NCBI GenBank assembly: GCA_038239195.1
Contig: JBBSEZ010000133.1
Coordinates: 1-21,818, forward strand
Length of the DNA stretch: 21,818 bases
Direction: 5' to 3'
From: JBBSEZ01 sp038239195
GTDB lineage: Bacteria > Planctomycetota > Planctomycetia > Gemmatales > Gemmataceae
A program made the translations under genes and the position numbers. Numbering within the stretch: position 1 is the stretch's first letter; every line of letters starts with the position of its first letter. A model generated the notes under the pieces. The model did not search any database. It saw nothing but the letters and a program-made list of their open reading frames with translations, and was not told where the DNA came from. Of the stretch, positions 13,808-21,804 are shown piece after piece.

Positions 13808-15139
13808 TCACAGCCCCGCCAGCGGCGCCGTGGCGTCCCCGAACCGCTCCGCCTTCACCCCCATCCGGTTCATCAGTGCCAGATACAGCCCACACAGCTT
13901 GCGCTCCCCCTCGCCGCGCCCCCCGTAATCGAGCACGCGCCCGGTGGCGAGCTTCCCGCCCAGCCCGCCGACGAGAAGCACCGGCAGTTTGCCCGAATCG
14001 TGCCGGCTGCCCGACCACATGTTCGAGAGGAACATCAGGCACGAGTTGTCGAGCACGGTCGTCTCACCTTCCGGCATCGCCGCCAACTTCCCCGCGAGGT
14101 AGGCCAGCTGGCTCACGTAGAAGCGCGTCACCCGCTCGTAGGCGTCGGAATGGTCTTCGTGCGAGGTCGGATGGTGGGCGGCCCGGACGCCGAGAAACGG
14201 ATAGAAGAGCCCGGAGAGGTCGCGGCACAGCAGCAGCGTGGCGACGCGCGTCTTGTCGGTCTGGAAGGCCAGCGCGATCACGTCGCACATCAGCCGCACG
14301 TGCTCGCGAAAGTCTTCGGGCAGCCCGTTGTCGGGGCGGGGCATCGCCAGCGCGGGCCGGCCCCGGTCGCGCGCCCGAACCTCGGCCTTGTTCTTCGCGG
14401 CCCGGGCTCGCTGGGCCCGTTTCTCCACCTCGCGAACGCTGGTCAGGTATTCGTCGAGCTTGGCCCGGTCGGCCCGGCTCACCTGGCGCTTCAGCGCCGT
14501 GGCCTGTTCCTGAACGCGGTCGAGAATGCTGAGCGCTCGCCGGCTTCCCTGGTTGTCGAAGAGGCTGTCGAACGCCAGCGACGGGTAGACCTCCATCGGG
14601 ACCGGAGAGTGGGCGTCCTGCCAGGAGACGTGCGAGCTGTAGGCCATCGAGAAATTGGTCTCGTGGTAGCCGGTGATCGGCTGCTCGCACCCCAGCACCA
14701 GGCTCGGTTGCGCGGTCTCCTCTGCCAGGGAAGCGCCGAGCACCTGGTCCATGCTGATGCCGCCCCGCAGCACGGCCCCCTTCTGGAGGGCGGCCCCCGA
14801 CAGAATGTTGCCGGTCTGTCCGGGGTGGATGCCGACCCCCGTGGCCTGCTTGTTGAACAGGCCCGACACCACGTTCAGGCGCGGGCGGAACGGGGCCAGC
14901 GGTTCGAGGCTCTTGCCGAGCTGCATGTCGGCGCCGGCGCCCTTCGCCCACCAGTGCGGCGGGCTGATGCCGTTCCCCATGAACAGGGCCGCAAACCGTT
15001 GGGGAGGCGCCGAAGCGGGCGCGGCGGAGGTCGGCCGGTCGCCCCAGACGGGGATCGACTCCAGCCAGGGGAGGGCCATCGTCACGCCCACGCCGGTCAG
15101 GAAGGTGCGCCGGCCGATTTTGTGCGAGTGCGAGCTCAT
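13808..15139 (-). CDS. DUF1552 domain protein with Tat signal
   Basis: The 443-aa protein begins with a twin-arginine signal (GRRTFLTGVGVTMALPWLES, residues 9-28), so it should be exported folded. The rest matches DUF1552: FAALFMGNGISPPHWW early, then NVVSGLFNK, HPGQTGNILSGA, SMDQVLGASLAEETAQPSL, SRRALSILDRVQEQATALK and a C-terminal NMWSGSRHDSGKLPVLLVGG. The family has no proven activity; in planctomycetes it is nearly always beside DUF1592-type cytochromes, as here. Start ATG 15139 gives the Tat signal directly, with GGGGA about 8 nt upstream. It is the last gene of a four-gene minus-strand cluster, 141 nt after the small helical gene. Length is normal for the family. Confidence 0.88.
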   Translation of the reverse strand: MSSHSHKIGRRTFLTGVGVTMALPWLESIPVWGDRPTSAAPASAPPQRFAALFMGNGISPPHWWAKGAGADMQLGKSLEPLAPFRPRLNVVSGLFNKQATGVGIHPGQTGNILSGAALQKGAVLRGGISMDQVLGASLAEETAQPSLVLGCEQPITGYHETNFSMAYSSHVSWQDAHSPVPMEVYPSLAFDSLFDNQGSRRALSILDRVQEQATALKRQVSRADRAKLDEYLTSVREVEKRAQRARAAKNKAEVRARDRGRPALAMPRPDNGLPEDFREHVRLMCDVIALAFQTDKTRVATLLLCRDLSGLFYPFLGVRAAHHPTSHEDHSDAYERVTRFYVSQLAYLAGKLAAMPEGETTVLDNSCLMFLSNMWSGSRHDSGKLPVLLVGGLGGKLATGRVLDYGGRGEGERKLCGLYLALMNRMGVKAERFGDATAPLAGL

Positions 15140-15280
15140 CGGTTCAATCCCCGGGCGGGCGTCGGCAGGAGGGCGGAGGACGAGGTTTCATTTTACGAGA
15201 GCGGCGACGGGGAAACAGCAAGAAAGACGCGGCACCGACTGTTCGCGCGAATCGTCGTGCTCCCTTCAGTCGTGTCTGGT

Positions 15281-15694
15281 TCACGGAACGGCGGGCGATT
15301 GCTTGCTCGGCCGCCGCGGGATCGTCCGACTCAGTTCCTTGGATGCCTGACCCAACGCGAGCGCCAGTTGCTGTTCGATGCGGGCCCGGTAGTCATCGGG
15401 CAACGCCACCGAGAGAGCAGCGTGCAGGAGCGTGACGGCTCGGGCGTACTGCCTAAGTTTTTCGGAGCACGAGGCGGCGCTCACGCGATGGATCGCCGCC
15501 TCGCGTTCCTGGCCGTCGGCTTCCAACAGGCAGGCCACCTGCTCCTCACACCCGGCTGCTCGCGCCCACTCCAGGGCCGCTTCTTCCTGGCGCCCGTAAT
15601 CGGTCAAGGCTTGCGCGTGCGACGACAGCCACGACGCCTCGCCGAGCATCTGGTCGATCAGGGCAGCAGACGGCTTGCCTTTAGACCGAGACAT
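15281..15694 (-). CDS. Small alpha-helical (TPR-like) hypothetical protein
   Basis: The product has 137 aa, no signal peptide and no membrane segment. Its composition is Ala/Glu/Gln-rich with a helical pattern (SSHAQALTDYGRQEEAALEW, QYARAVTLLHAALSVALPDD), recalling tetratricopeptide helices. I chose ATG 15694 because GGAG lies 7 nt upstream; the frame is open further upstream through the palindromic element at 15730-15864, where an ATG at 15749 lies inside the repeat and is less likely. It sits between the cytochrome and DUF1552 genes and is probably co-transcribed, unless the palindrome stops transcription. Function unknown; if cytosolic it cannot touch the exported neighbours directly. Confidence 0.65.
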   Translation of the reverse strand: MSRSKGKPSAALIDQMLGEASWLSSHAQALTDYGRQEEAALEWARAAGCEEQVACLLEADGQEREAAIHRVSAASCSEKLRQYARAVTLLHAALSVALPDDYRARIEQQLALALGQASKELSRTIPRRPSKQSPAVP

Positions 15695-15729
15695 CTGCTT
15701 GCTCCGTTGGATGGCGACAAAGACCGTCT

Positions 15730-15864
15730 TGGAGTGCGTCCGATTCATCGGCGCTTTCTTTTCTTCTTTTTTCCCCGCCCCTCGGAAGGCCGTCCCGCCG
15801 CTCCAGTCGCACGCGGCCCTCGAAAAGAGGAAAAGAAAGCGCCGATGAATCGGACGCACTCCAA
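15730..15864. mobile_element. 135-bp palindromic element with perfect 35-bp terminal inverted repeats (MITE-like)
   Basis: Bases 15730-15764 and 15830-15864 are exact inverse complements (35 of 35), around 65 bp that contain pyrimidine and purine runs near each arm. No reading frame of its own is supported. The element begins 29 bp after the cytochrome stop codon on the minus strand. No clear target duplication flanks it. Size and perfect repeats suit a miniature inverted-repeat element; a very long terminator or mRNA-stabilising hairpin is the alternative. Confidence 0.6.
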
Positions 15865-15893
15865 AAAGCGGGCCGTTCCTCTCCTTGTTGTCT

Positions 15894-18800
15894 CTACTGC
15901 TCCCGCGGATCGTCGCGCCCCCTCTTGTTCCGAAACTGCGGGCTCGCGACGATCGCCTCGACCAGTCCCCCGAACGCATGTCCGTCGGCAGCCAGCCGGG
16001 CCCTTGTCGCCTCCAGCGCCTTCTTGTCCGACAGCTGCAGGCCGCGCCCCAACGCATACGAGAACAGCTTCTTGCTCAGGTTCTCGACAAAATCGTCCTG
16101 CCGTTTCTCGCGCAGATACGCGCGCAGGCCCACGAGCCCGGTCCTCTCTTTCCCGTCGGGAAAGGTCGCCCCGATCTGGACCGGGCGGCCGCTCAGGTCC
16201 ACGGCGCGGCGCTCGCCGACCGGCCCGAAGCCCTCGAAGACCAGGCCGACCGAATCGAAGCGCCGATGACAGCCCGCGCAACTCTTGTTGTCGCGGTGCC
16301 GCGCCAGCAGTTGCGGCAGCGTCAACTCCCCCAGTTTCGCCTCGTCCTTCGGCAACTCCGGAACGTTGGGGGGCGGCGGCGGAATGCGTTCGCCGAGCAC
16401 CCTGCGGACGACCCAGTAGCCGCGCTTGACTGGACTGGTGCGCAGCCCCGGCGCGTTCTTCGTCAGAAAGACCGCCATCGGCAACATGCCGCCGCGACCA
16501 TAACGCCCCGCATCGCCGACGTGCGCCCACTCGCCGGGCCCCTTCGGCTCGGGCATGCCATAGTGCCTGGCGAGCGGCCGATTCACGAACGTGTCGTTGC
16601 CGTGGAGCATGTCGAGCACGGAGCGGTTCCGCTGCGCCACGTCCACGAAGTAGCGGATCGGCTCCTCGAACATCGCCTGCCGCAGCTCGTTGGTGAAGCC
16701 CGGGAACCGCTCGCGATCGACGCTGTTGTGTTCCTCGAAGCGGCGGAAATCGAGCCAGTTGCCCCCGAACTCGGTCGCCAGCCCGCGCACGCGCGGGTCG
16801 CGCAGCATCCGCCGCGTCTGGGCCCTCAGCACCTCGGGCTTGTGCAGGTCTCCCGCCGCGGCGCGCGCCAGCAACTCGGCGTCGGGCATGCTCGACCAGA
16901 GGAAGTAGCTCAACCGGCTGGCCAGCGCGTGGTCCGACACCGGCCGGGCGGCCGGGCCCGCTTCCGCGAGGTCGAAGCGGTAGTAGAAATGGGGCGACAG
17001 CAGCACGCTCGCGAGCACGTCGCGCACCGCCTCCTCGTGCCCCAGGCCGTCCTGCCGGCGGAGCTTGTGGTAGAACGCCAGCAGTTCGTCCCGCTCGGCC
17101 TTCTCCAGAGGCCGGCGGTAGGCCCGCCCGGCGAACGTCACCAGCGCCTTCAAATGGCTCGGCTCGGCCGCCAGCCGGGCGCGCTCGACCTTGCGAACGT
17201 CCGCCGACACGTTGGCGAAATAGTCTTCGATGGCCTTCAGCGCCTCGGGCCCGGCCCCCTTTTTCCGCGCCTTCGCCAGATACGCCTTGGCGAGCCGTTC
17301 CATCTTCGGCTCGGAGGTGGAGCTCTTGTCCTCGGAGCGCGCGAAGTCGAACTCGGCGTCGATCATGAAGCGCGGCGGCTCGGCCCGCTCGAAGAAGATG
17401 AAGTCCTTGTACTGCCGCATCGGCACCCGCGCGACGAAATCGAGCTCGTGCCACAGCGCGTCGAGCTCGCGCCGTTGCCGTTCGTCGAGGATCAATTCGC
17501 ACAGCGGCTCGTCGTCGCGGAAATACCCCTGCATGAGGTGGAAACCGGCCGTGAGCAGTCGCCCCCTCCCGGCCTCCTTGGGGTTGTAGTAGGGGCCCCG
17601 GTCGGCCACGACAAAGGCGCCGGGGAACACCGCACAGAATCGCTCCAGCGCGCCGCGCAGCCGTTTTTCGGCCTCGGCGTCGGGGGCCTTCACCTCGAAC
17701 ATCTTCGCCAGGGGGGCGTCGGCGCCTTTGAGTTGCTCGGCCAGCTTGCGCAGGTCGGGGACGACCTCTCCCGAATAACTCCGGTGCCGGCTCGCCAGTT
17801 GGCGATTGCTCCACAGGACGAACGGCTGACTGCCATTCGAGATCCCCTTTACCTGCAACCGGCTGACCTGGGGCGCCAGTGGCCGGCGCAGGCGCACGAC
17901 AAGATCGCGCATCCGCTCGCAGCCGGGCCGGGCCGCGCCCGCCGAGGCCCGCTCGGGGCGCGGCAGGTCGCGCCACGTCTTCCGGACGACAGCGAGAGGC
18001 CCGGCTTCTCCTTCCACCTCGGGCCCGGTCAGGATCGACCAGATCATCGCCAGATACTTCGGGCTCAGCCCCGCCTCGGTCGCAAACTGGCTCAGCTCCC
18101 CCTCGGGCCTGCCGAGCGCGGCCCGGTGGCGATACTTCCACGCGGCCAGGAAGTAGTCGGCGAAATCGACCTGATGGCGCTTGTAGAAATCGACGATGCG
18201 GTGGACGCAGTACTTGTCGCGATCCGTGTCGGTCACGACCGGGTGCGGCGCAAAGACGAAGCCTTTCGGTTTGAGGATAACGTGATCGGCCACCCGCCGC
18301 GTCGCCGCCAGGTACTTCCCGGCCAGCGCCGGGGACATGCTGAGCGATTCGCCCGAGTTGTCGAAACCGGCTTGGTTGGCGGGATCGACCGGAAACTCGC
18401 GCGTCGGCCGCAGATCGACGCCCGTGAGGTCGCGAATCGTGTAGTCGAGCTCGGCGTTGCTCAGGCGACGGGCCAGGACCGGCCCCGGGTCGCCGGCGGT
18501 TCGCTGCGCTTCGCGGTCGCGCAGGTCCCGCAGCCAGGCGATGACCGCCGCCCGCTCCTGGGGCCTCGGCCGGCGCGCATCTTCGGGTGGCATCTCCTCC
18601 GACTGGAGTCGGTCGTGTACCAGCTCCCATTGCCGAGGGTTGTTCGCGATGGCCGTCACGGTCGAGTCGCGGCGGAGGTTCAGGCTGGCCTCCGGGTTCT
18701 TCGAGCCGTGACACGAATAGCAGTAGCGCGCGAGGAACGGCTTCACCTGGGTCGAAAACCGTTGTTCGAGGAGGCTCGCGGGGGCCGGTTCAGCCTTCGC

Positions 18801-18950
18801 CAGGGGCAGGTTTTTGTGGTCTGCTCCCGAACCGATCTCGGGGCCCTCCGGGGCCGGCGCCTTCCGCAAAGGAAAGGCGTACCAGGTAGCCGCGCCGAGG
18901 AGGCAGAGAGCGAGAACGGGGAAGAAGCGCGTGCCGAATTTCCGATACAT
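15894..18950 (-). CDS. Large planctomycete-type cytochrome c (DUF1587/DUF1592/DUF1595/DUF1588/DUF1585)
   Basis: The 1018-aa exported protein has an N-terminal signal or anchor (FFPVLALCLLGAATWYAF, about residues 8-25), then a cytochrome c heme site CYSCH (C77, C80, H81) in the PSCyt1 region with the MPP methionine-type motif EEMPPED. DUF1587 (LSNAELDYTIRDLTGVDL), DUF1595 (FAGRAYRRPLEKAERDELL), DUF1592 (DVLASVLLSPHFYYRFDL to HYGMP), DUF1588 with a second heme motif CAGCH (C891, C894, H895), and DUF1585 at the end follow in the standard order. It is probably periplasmic and heme-binding; the substrate is unknown, with polysaccharide or sulfated-glycan breakdown proposed for such proteins. Two starts are possible: 18995 (its AAGGAG touches the ATG, too close) and 18950, preferred because the signal then begins normally. 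It lies 59 nt after the DUF1501 stop. Confidence 0.85.
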   Translation of the reverse strand: MYRKFGTRFFPVLALCLLGAATWYAFPLRKAPAPEGPEIGSGADHKNLPLAKAEPAPASLLEQRFSTQVKPFLARYCYSCHGSKNPEASLNLRRDSTVTAIANNPRQWELVHDRLQSEEMPPEDARRPRPQERAAVIAWLRDLRDREAQRTAGDPGPVLARRLSNAELDYTIRDLTGVDLRPTREFPVDPANQAGFDNSGESLSMSPALAGKYLAATRRVADHVILKPKGFVFAPHPVVTDTDRDKYCVHRIVDFYKRHQVDFADYFLAAWKYRHRAALGRPEGELSQFATEAGLSPKYLAMIWSILTGPEVEGEAGPLAVVRKTWRDLPRPERASAGAARPGCERMRDLVVRLRRPLAPQVSRLQVKGISNGSQPFVLWSNRQLASRHRSYSGEVVPDLRKLAEQLKGADAPLAKMFEVKAPDAEAEKRLRGALERFCAVFPGAFVVADRGPYYNPKEAGRGRLLTAGFHLMQGYFRDDEPLCELILDERQRRELDALWHELDFVARVPMRQYKDFIFFERAEPPRFMIDAEFDFARSEDKSSTSEPKMERLAKAYLAKARKKGAGPEALKAIEDYFANVSADVRKVERARLAAEPSHLKALVTFAGRAYRRPLEKAERDELLAFYHKLRRQDGLGHEEAVRDVLASVLLSPHFYYRFDLAEAGPAARPVSDHALASRLSYFLWSSMPDAELLARAAAGDLHKPEVLRAQTRRMLRDPRVRGLATEFGGNWLDFRRFEEHNSVDRERFPGFTNELRQAMFEEPIRYFVDVAQRNRSVLDMLHGNDTFVNRPLARHYGMPEPKGPGEWAHVGDAGRYGRGGMLPMAVFLTKNAPGLRTSPVKRGYWVVRRVLGERIPPPPPNVPELPKDEAKLGELTLPQLLARHRDNKSCAGCHRRFDSVGLVFEGFGPVGERRAVDLSGRPVQIGATFPDGKERTGLVGLRAYLREKRQDDFVENLSKKLFSYALGRGLQLSDKKALEATRARLAADGHAFGGLVEAIVASPQFRNKRGRDDPREQ

Positions 18951-19009
18951 CGAATCTCGATTGTGTGTGCTTCTGGGGGCCGACCGCGAACTCATCTCCT
19001 TCAGGGGCC

Positions 19010-20386
19010 CTAAAACGCCTCCTCGATCGCCTTGCCCTCGTCGAGGATCGGGTGCGGCCTTCCGCTGTGGTCCTTGAACGACTGCCGCACGTCAATCCCC
19101 ATCACCTTGTACACCGTCGCCAGTAGGTCGCCCGGCTTCAGCGCCTGCCGAACCGGGTGCTCCGCCTTCGCATTCGTCGCCCCGATCACCTGCCCGCCGC
19201 GCAGCCCACCGCCCGCCATCATCGCCGAGATGGCCTGGCCCCAGTGATCGCGCCCCGGCACCGGGATGCCCGGCTGGCCCGTGTTGATCCGCGGCGTGCG
19301 CCCGAACTCGCCCATCACCACCACCAGCACCCGGTCGAGCATCCGCCGATCTTGCAGGTCCTGCATCAGCGCGCCGACCGCCTGGTCCAGCGGCGGCAAC
19401 TTGTAGCCGTGGCCCGCCTTGATGTTGGAGTGGTCGTCCCAGTGCGGCATGTCCACCGTCACGAACGTCACCCCCGCCTCGACCAGCCGCCTCGCCATCA
19501 GCACGTAGCGCCCCCACGGGCTGCGCCCGTAGCGGTCCGCCGTTCGCGGGTCTTCCTTGTCGAGGTCGAACGCGGCGCGCGCCCGCCCGCCGAGCACCAT
19601 GTCGAGCGCCTGACGCTGGTAGCCGTCGAGCGAGTCGGCCAGCCCGCTGGCATCGACGCCGCGCCGCATCCCGTCGAACGCGCTGAGCAGGCTGCGCCGC
19701 TCGGCGAGGCGCTCGGTCGCCGCCTTGTTGAACTGCGTCAGCCAGCGCGGCGTGCCGATGGGGGTGTTGGCGTTGGCCGCAAGGTACTTCGTGTCGCGAT
19801 CGACGTCGAAGGGGTTGTAGGCACCACCCAGGTACGCCGCGCCCATGTAACCGGGAAAGAGGTAGACGCTCTGCGCCGCCGGCAGGCCGACGTAGGCCGG
19901 GAGCCCCGGCCGGTTGGGCCCGCGTAACTTCGCCACGTAGGAGCCGACCGACGGATACTTCTGCGGCAGGCTGGCGGCGTTGGAGCCGAATCGGCCGGTG
20001 AGCATCCAGTGGGCGCCGGCGAAGTGATCGCCGTTGTCGTGGTGCAGCGAGCGCACGAAGACCATCTTGTCGGCGTGGCGGGCGTGCTGCGGCAGCATCT
20101 CGCAGAGGCGAATGCCGGGCACGTTCGTGTTGATGGCGCCCCACGGCCCACGGTACTCCGACGGCGCTTCGGGCTTGGGGTCATACGTCTCGAGCTGGCT
20201 GGGCCCCCCGTCGAGCCAGATCAAAATGCAGGAGGTGTCGCGCGCGCTGGCGGCCCCCTCGGCGCGCATCCGCAACAGTTTCGGCAGCGACAGCCCGGCC
20301 ATGCCGAGAAAGCCGGCCTTCAGCGCGGTGCGGCGCGTCATGCCCTGGCAGTTGCGGCCAGGCGCTCCTTCTTGGATCGCGAGCAT
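19010..20386 (-). CDS. DUF1501 domain protein with Tat signal (sulfatase-like fold)
   Basis: The 458-aa protein has a twin-arginine signal (MTRRTALKAGFLGMAGLSL, residues 16-34) and the full DUF1501 pattern: ILIWLDGGPSQLETYDPKP (D59 near a probable metal site), FVRSLHHDNGDH, GVDASGLADSLDGY, VTVDMPHWDDHS, VVVMGEFGRTPRINTG and GRDHWGQAISAMMAGGGL. The family is distantly related to alkaline phosphatase/sulfatase enzymes and should act outside the cytoplasm. ATG 20386 is the start because the strong AAGGAGG (20402-20396) is 9 nt upstream; another ATG at 20395 touches that site directly. DUF1501 usually sits next to DUF1549/DUF1553 cytochromes, whereas here it leads a DUF1592/DUF1552 set. It is first in the cluster and divergent from the chlorite dismutase-like gene. 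Confidence 0.9.
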   Translation of the reverse strand: MLAIQEGAPGRNCQGMTRRTALKAGFLGMAGLSLPKLLRMRAEGAASARDTSCILIWLDGGPSQLETYDPKPEAPSEYRGPWGAINTNVPGIRLCEMLPQHARHADKMVFVRSLHHDNGDHFAGAHWMLTGRFGSNAASLPQKYPSVGSYVAKLRGPNRPGLPAYVGLPAAQSVYLFPGYMGAAYLGGAYNPFDVDRDTKYLAANANTPIGTPRWLTQFNKAATERLAERRSLLSAFDGMRRGVDASGLADSLDGYQRQALDMVLGGRARAAFDLDKEDPRTADRYGRSPWGRYVLMARRLVEAGVTFVTVDMPHWDDHSNIKAGHGYKLPPLDQAVGALMQDLQDRRMLDRVLVVVMGEFGRTPRINTGQPGIPVPGRDHWGQAISAMMAGGGLRGGQVIGATNAKAEHPVRQALKPGDLLATVYKVMGIDVRQSFKDHSGRPHPILDEGKAIEEAF

Positions 20387-20395
20387 CGTGTGCAT

Positions 20396-20402
20396 CCTCC
20401 TT
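20396..20402 (-). promoter_or_regulatory. Strong Shine-Dalgarno that decides the DUF1501 start
   Basis: AAGGAGG on the minus strand directly touches an ATG (20395) and lies 9 nt before the next in-frame ATG (20386). Ribosome spacing favours the second. Confidence 0.75.
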
Positions 20403-20608
20403 TTCAGGGCCCCCCAGAATGACAGAGCAAGTGTAGCAGGGTTGCAACCGCCATGCCAGCGATTCGTTGAGGTCGCCCCACCCACGTAGCCGCGACTCGA
20501 AGCGGAGCGCGACGGGCGCTTTGACAGTTGAGCGGGGCGCGAACGCTCCCTTCGCGTACAATGTCTCCTCCGGCTGGGGCTCGAAGAACAGATCAGGAGA
20601 GCGAGCTG

Positions 20609-21340
20609 ATGTCCGAAGAGCCAAAGGGCCCCGACGTGGATCGACCGGGCCGTGCTGCAACCGTGAGCCGGCGCACCTTCCTGGGCGGGGCGGTCGTCGG
20701 GGGCGTGGCCGTGGCCGTGGGCCTGGCGGCCTGGCTCGTCCGCAAGGCCCCTCAACCCAGCCAGAAAGGCACGGAGATGAGCGCGCGGCTGTTTACGTTT
20801 CTCGGCGGGGAAGAGGGCACGTGGGCCGTTGTCGAGTCCAGGACCATCGCCGGCGAGCCTCTTCCGGAGGTCAAACGGTTGAACGTCGTCAGCGGGGCCG
20901 TGTCCGGATTGCCCGGCGGGGCAACGTGGCTCCTGCGCGGCGTGACGAGCAACGAACGGTACGTCACGCGCGCGGAAAAGGACCAACTCGTGGCCAAACA
21001 ACAGGGCCTGAGTCGTCCCGAAGCAACCTGTGCCGCGCTGATTCCGATTCGGAAGACCGCCAAGTGGTGGGGCCTGACGCAAGACGAACGCCGAAAGGTC
21101 CTGGAGGAGAGGTCGCGTCACATCGAGATTGGCCTGAAGTACCTGCCCGCGATTGCCCGCCGCCTTCACCACTGTCGCGACCTGGGGGAGAGCGAACCGT
21201 TCGATTTCCTGACCTGGTTCGAGTTCGCGAAGGCCGACTCGGGGGCCTTCGATGAATTGGTGGCCAAACTGCGGGCCTCGGAAGAGTGGAAGTACGTCGA
21301 TCGAGAGATCGACGTCCGCCTCGTCCGCGACGGGGCCTGA
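20609..21340 (+). CDS. Chlorite dismutase-family heme protein with Tat signal or anchor
   Basis: The 243-aa protein starts with about 20 polar residues, then twin arginines and a hydrophobic stretch (SRRTFLGGAVVGGVAVAVGL, residues 20-39), so export by Tat is likely, possibly staying membrane-anchored. The rest resembles the Cld/Dyp-like ferredoxin fold: TCAALIPIRKTAKWWGLTQ, RSRHIEIGLKYLPAIARRL and DFLTWFEFAKADSGAFDELV. H188 in RRLHHC aligns with the proximal heme histidine of the family (KLYHS in relatives). The distal residue that separates true chlorite dismutases from HemQ-type coproheme decarboxylases cannot be assigned by eye. ATG 20609 has AGGAGA 9 nt upstream. TACAAT (20557-20562) is a lone -10-like box. 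Family confident, reaction unknown; HemQ seems unlikely for an exported form. Confidence 0.8.
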   Translation: MSEEPKGPDVDRPGRAATVSRRTFLGGAVVGGVAVAVGLAAWLVRKAPQPSQKGTEMSARLFTFLGGEEGTWAVVESRTIAGEPLPEVKRLNVVSGAVSGLPGGATWLLRGVTSNERYVTRAEKDQLVAKQQGLSRPEATCAALIPIRKTAKWWGLTQDERRKVLEERSRHIEIGLKYLPAIARRLHHCRDLGESEPFDFLTWFEFAKADSGAFDELVAKLRASEEWKYVDREIDVRLVRDGA

Positions 21341-21355
21341 CGGCGCGTGCGGCCG

Positions 21356-21619
21356 TCAGGGGGCGGAAGGCCCGTTCGCCGAGGGAGGTGCGGACGAGCT
21401 CAGCGGGACGATCTGCGTCACGTGCAAGAGGTCGATCTTCACCGAGCGCTCGAACAGCGTCTGCCCCGGCTGCCCGGTCAGGCCGACGTAAGCCGCCCGT
21501 TGGCCCACCCAGAGCAGGTCCGGGTGCCGGACGTCGTAGCCCGCGCCGTCGGTCAGCACGATCCGGAACGGCTCGAACGGTTGGTGCCGCAGGCTCTCGC
21601 GGAGTTCTTCGGGGGACAT
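21356..21619 (-). CDS. Small conserved-looking hypothetical protein
   Basis: The 87-aa product starts MSPEELRESLRHQPFEPFRI and continues as a short beta-rich domain (LTDGAGYDVRHPDLLWVG, then KIDLLHVTQIVPL) with a low-complexity Ser/Ala/Pro tail. Short proteins of this pattern (a 'QPFEPFRI...DGR.YDVRHP' type) are frequent in planctomycetes; no function is known to me. There is no signal peptide. GAGGAGG lies 5 nt upstream of the ATG at 21619. It is convergent with the chlorite dismutase-like gene, with stops 15 nt apart. Confidence 0.7.
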   Translation of the reverse strand: MSPEELRESLRHQPFEPFRIVLTDGAGYDVRHPDLLWVGQRAAYVGLTGQPGQTLFERSVKIDLLHVTQIVPLSSSAPPSANGPSAP

Positions 21620-21755
21620 GCTCGCCTCCTCGAAGGGGGACCTTCACGTAACATACCCACAGCTCGGCCTGTCATCCAGTTGAACTAACCCGCTCCGCGG
21701 GGGGGAGAAGGGTTGCTCGTTCTGTAAAAACTCCTCTTGCGCTTTTTGGCAACCG

Positions 21756-21799
21756 TTGACATCCTCCGGGCCGTTCGCCCGGCCCTTCCCCGGAGGATG
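21756..21799 (+). promoter_or_regulatory. TTGACA box overlapping a hairpin that sequesters a Shine-Dalgarno
   Basis: TTGACA (21756-21761) is followed by a two-part hairpin. The inner stem is CGGGC 21767-21771 with GCCCG 21777-21781. The outer stem is CATCCTCC 21760-21767 with GGAGGATG 21792-21799. The outer arm contains the Shine-Dalgarno for the ATG at 21805. The strands would compete, so it may control translation. The resemblance to hairpins at insertion-sequence ends is the other reading. Confidence 0.45.
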
Positions 21800-21804
21800 G
21801 TCCC

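Noticed and set aside
15747..15749. ATG inside the palindromic element as start of the small helical protein
   Set aside because: The extra residues are coded by the repeat itself, and ATG 15694 has a GGAG at suitable spacing.
13703..16429. Long plus-strand frame opposite DUF1552 and the palindromic element
   Set aside because: Translation has no recognisable domain and runs through the inverted repeats; the minus-strand genes explain the coding signal.
20393..20395. Upstream ATG as the DUF1501 start
   Set aside because: It touches the AAGGAGG directly; the ATG 9 nt further has proper spacing.
20521..20562. TTGACA and TACAAT as a promoter for the chlorite dismutase-like gene
   Set aside because: The two boxes are 30 bp apart, far from the 16-18 bp needed. 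Each could only work alone.
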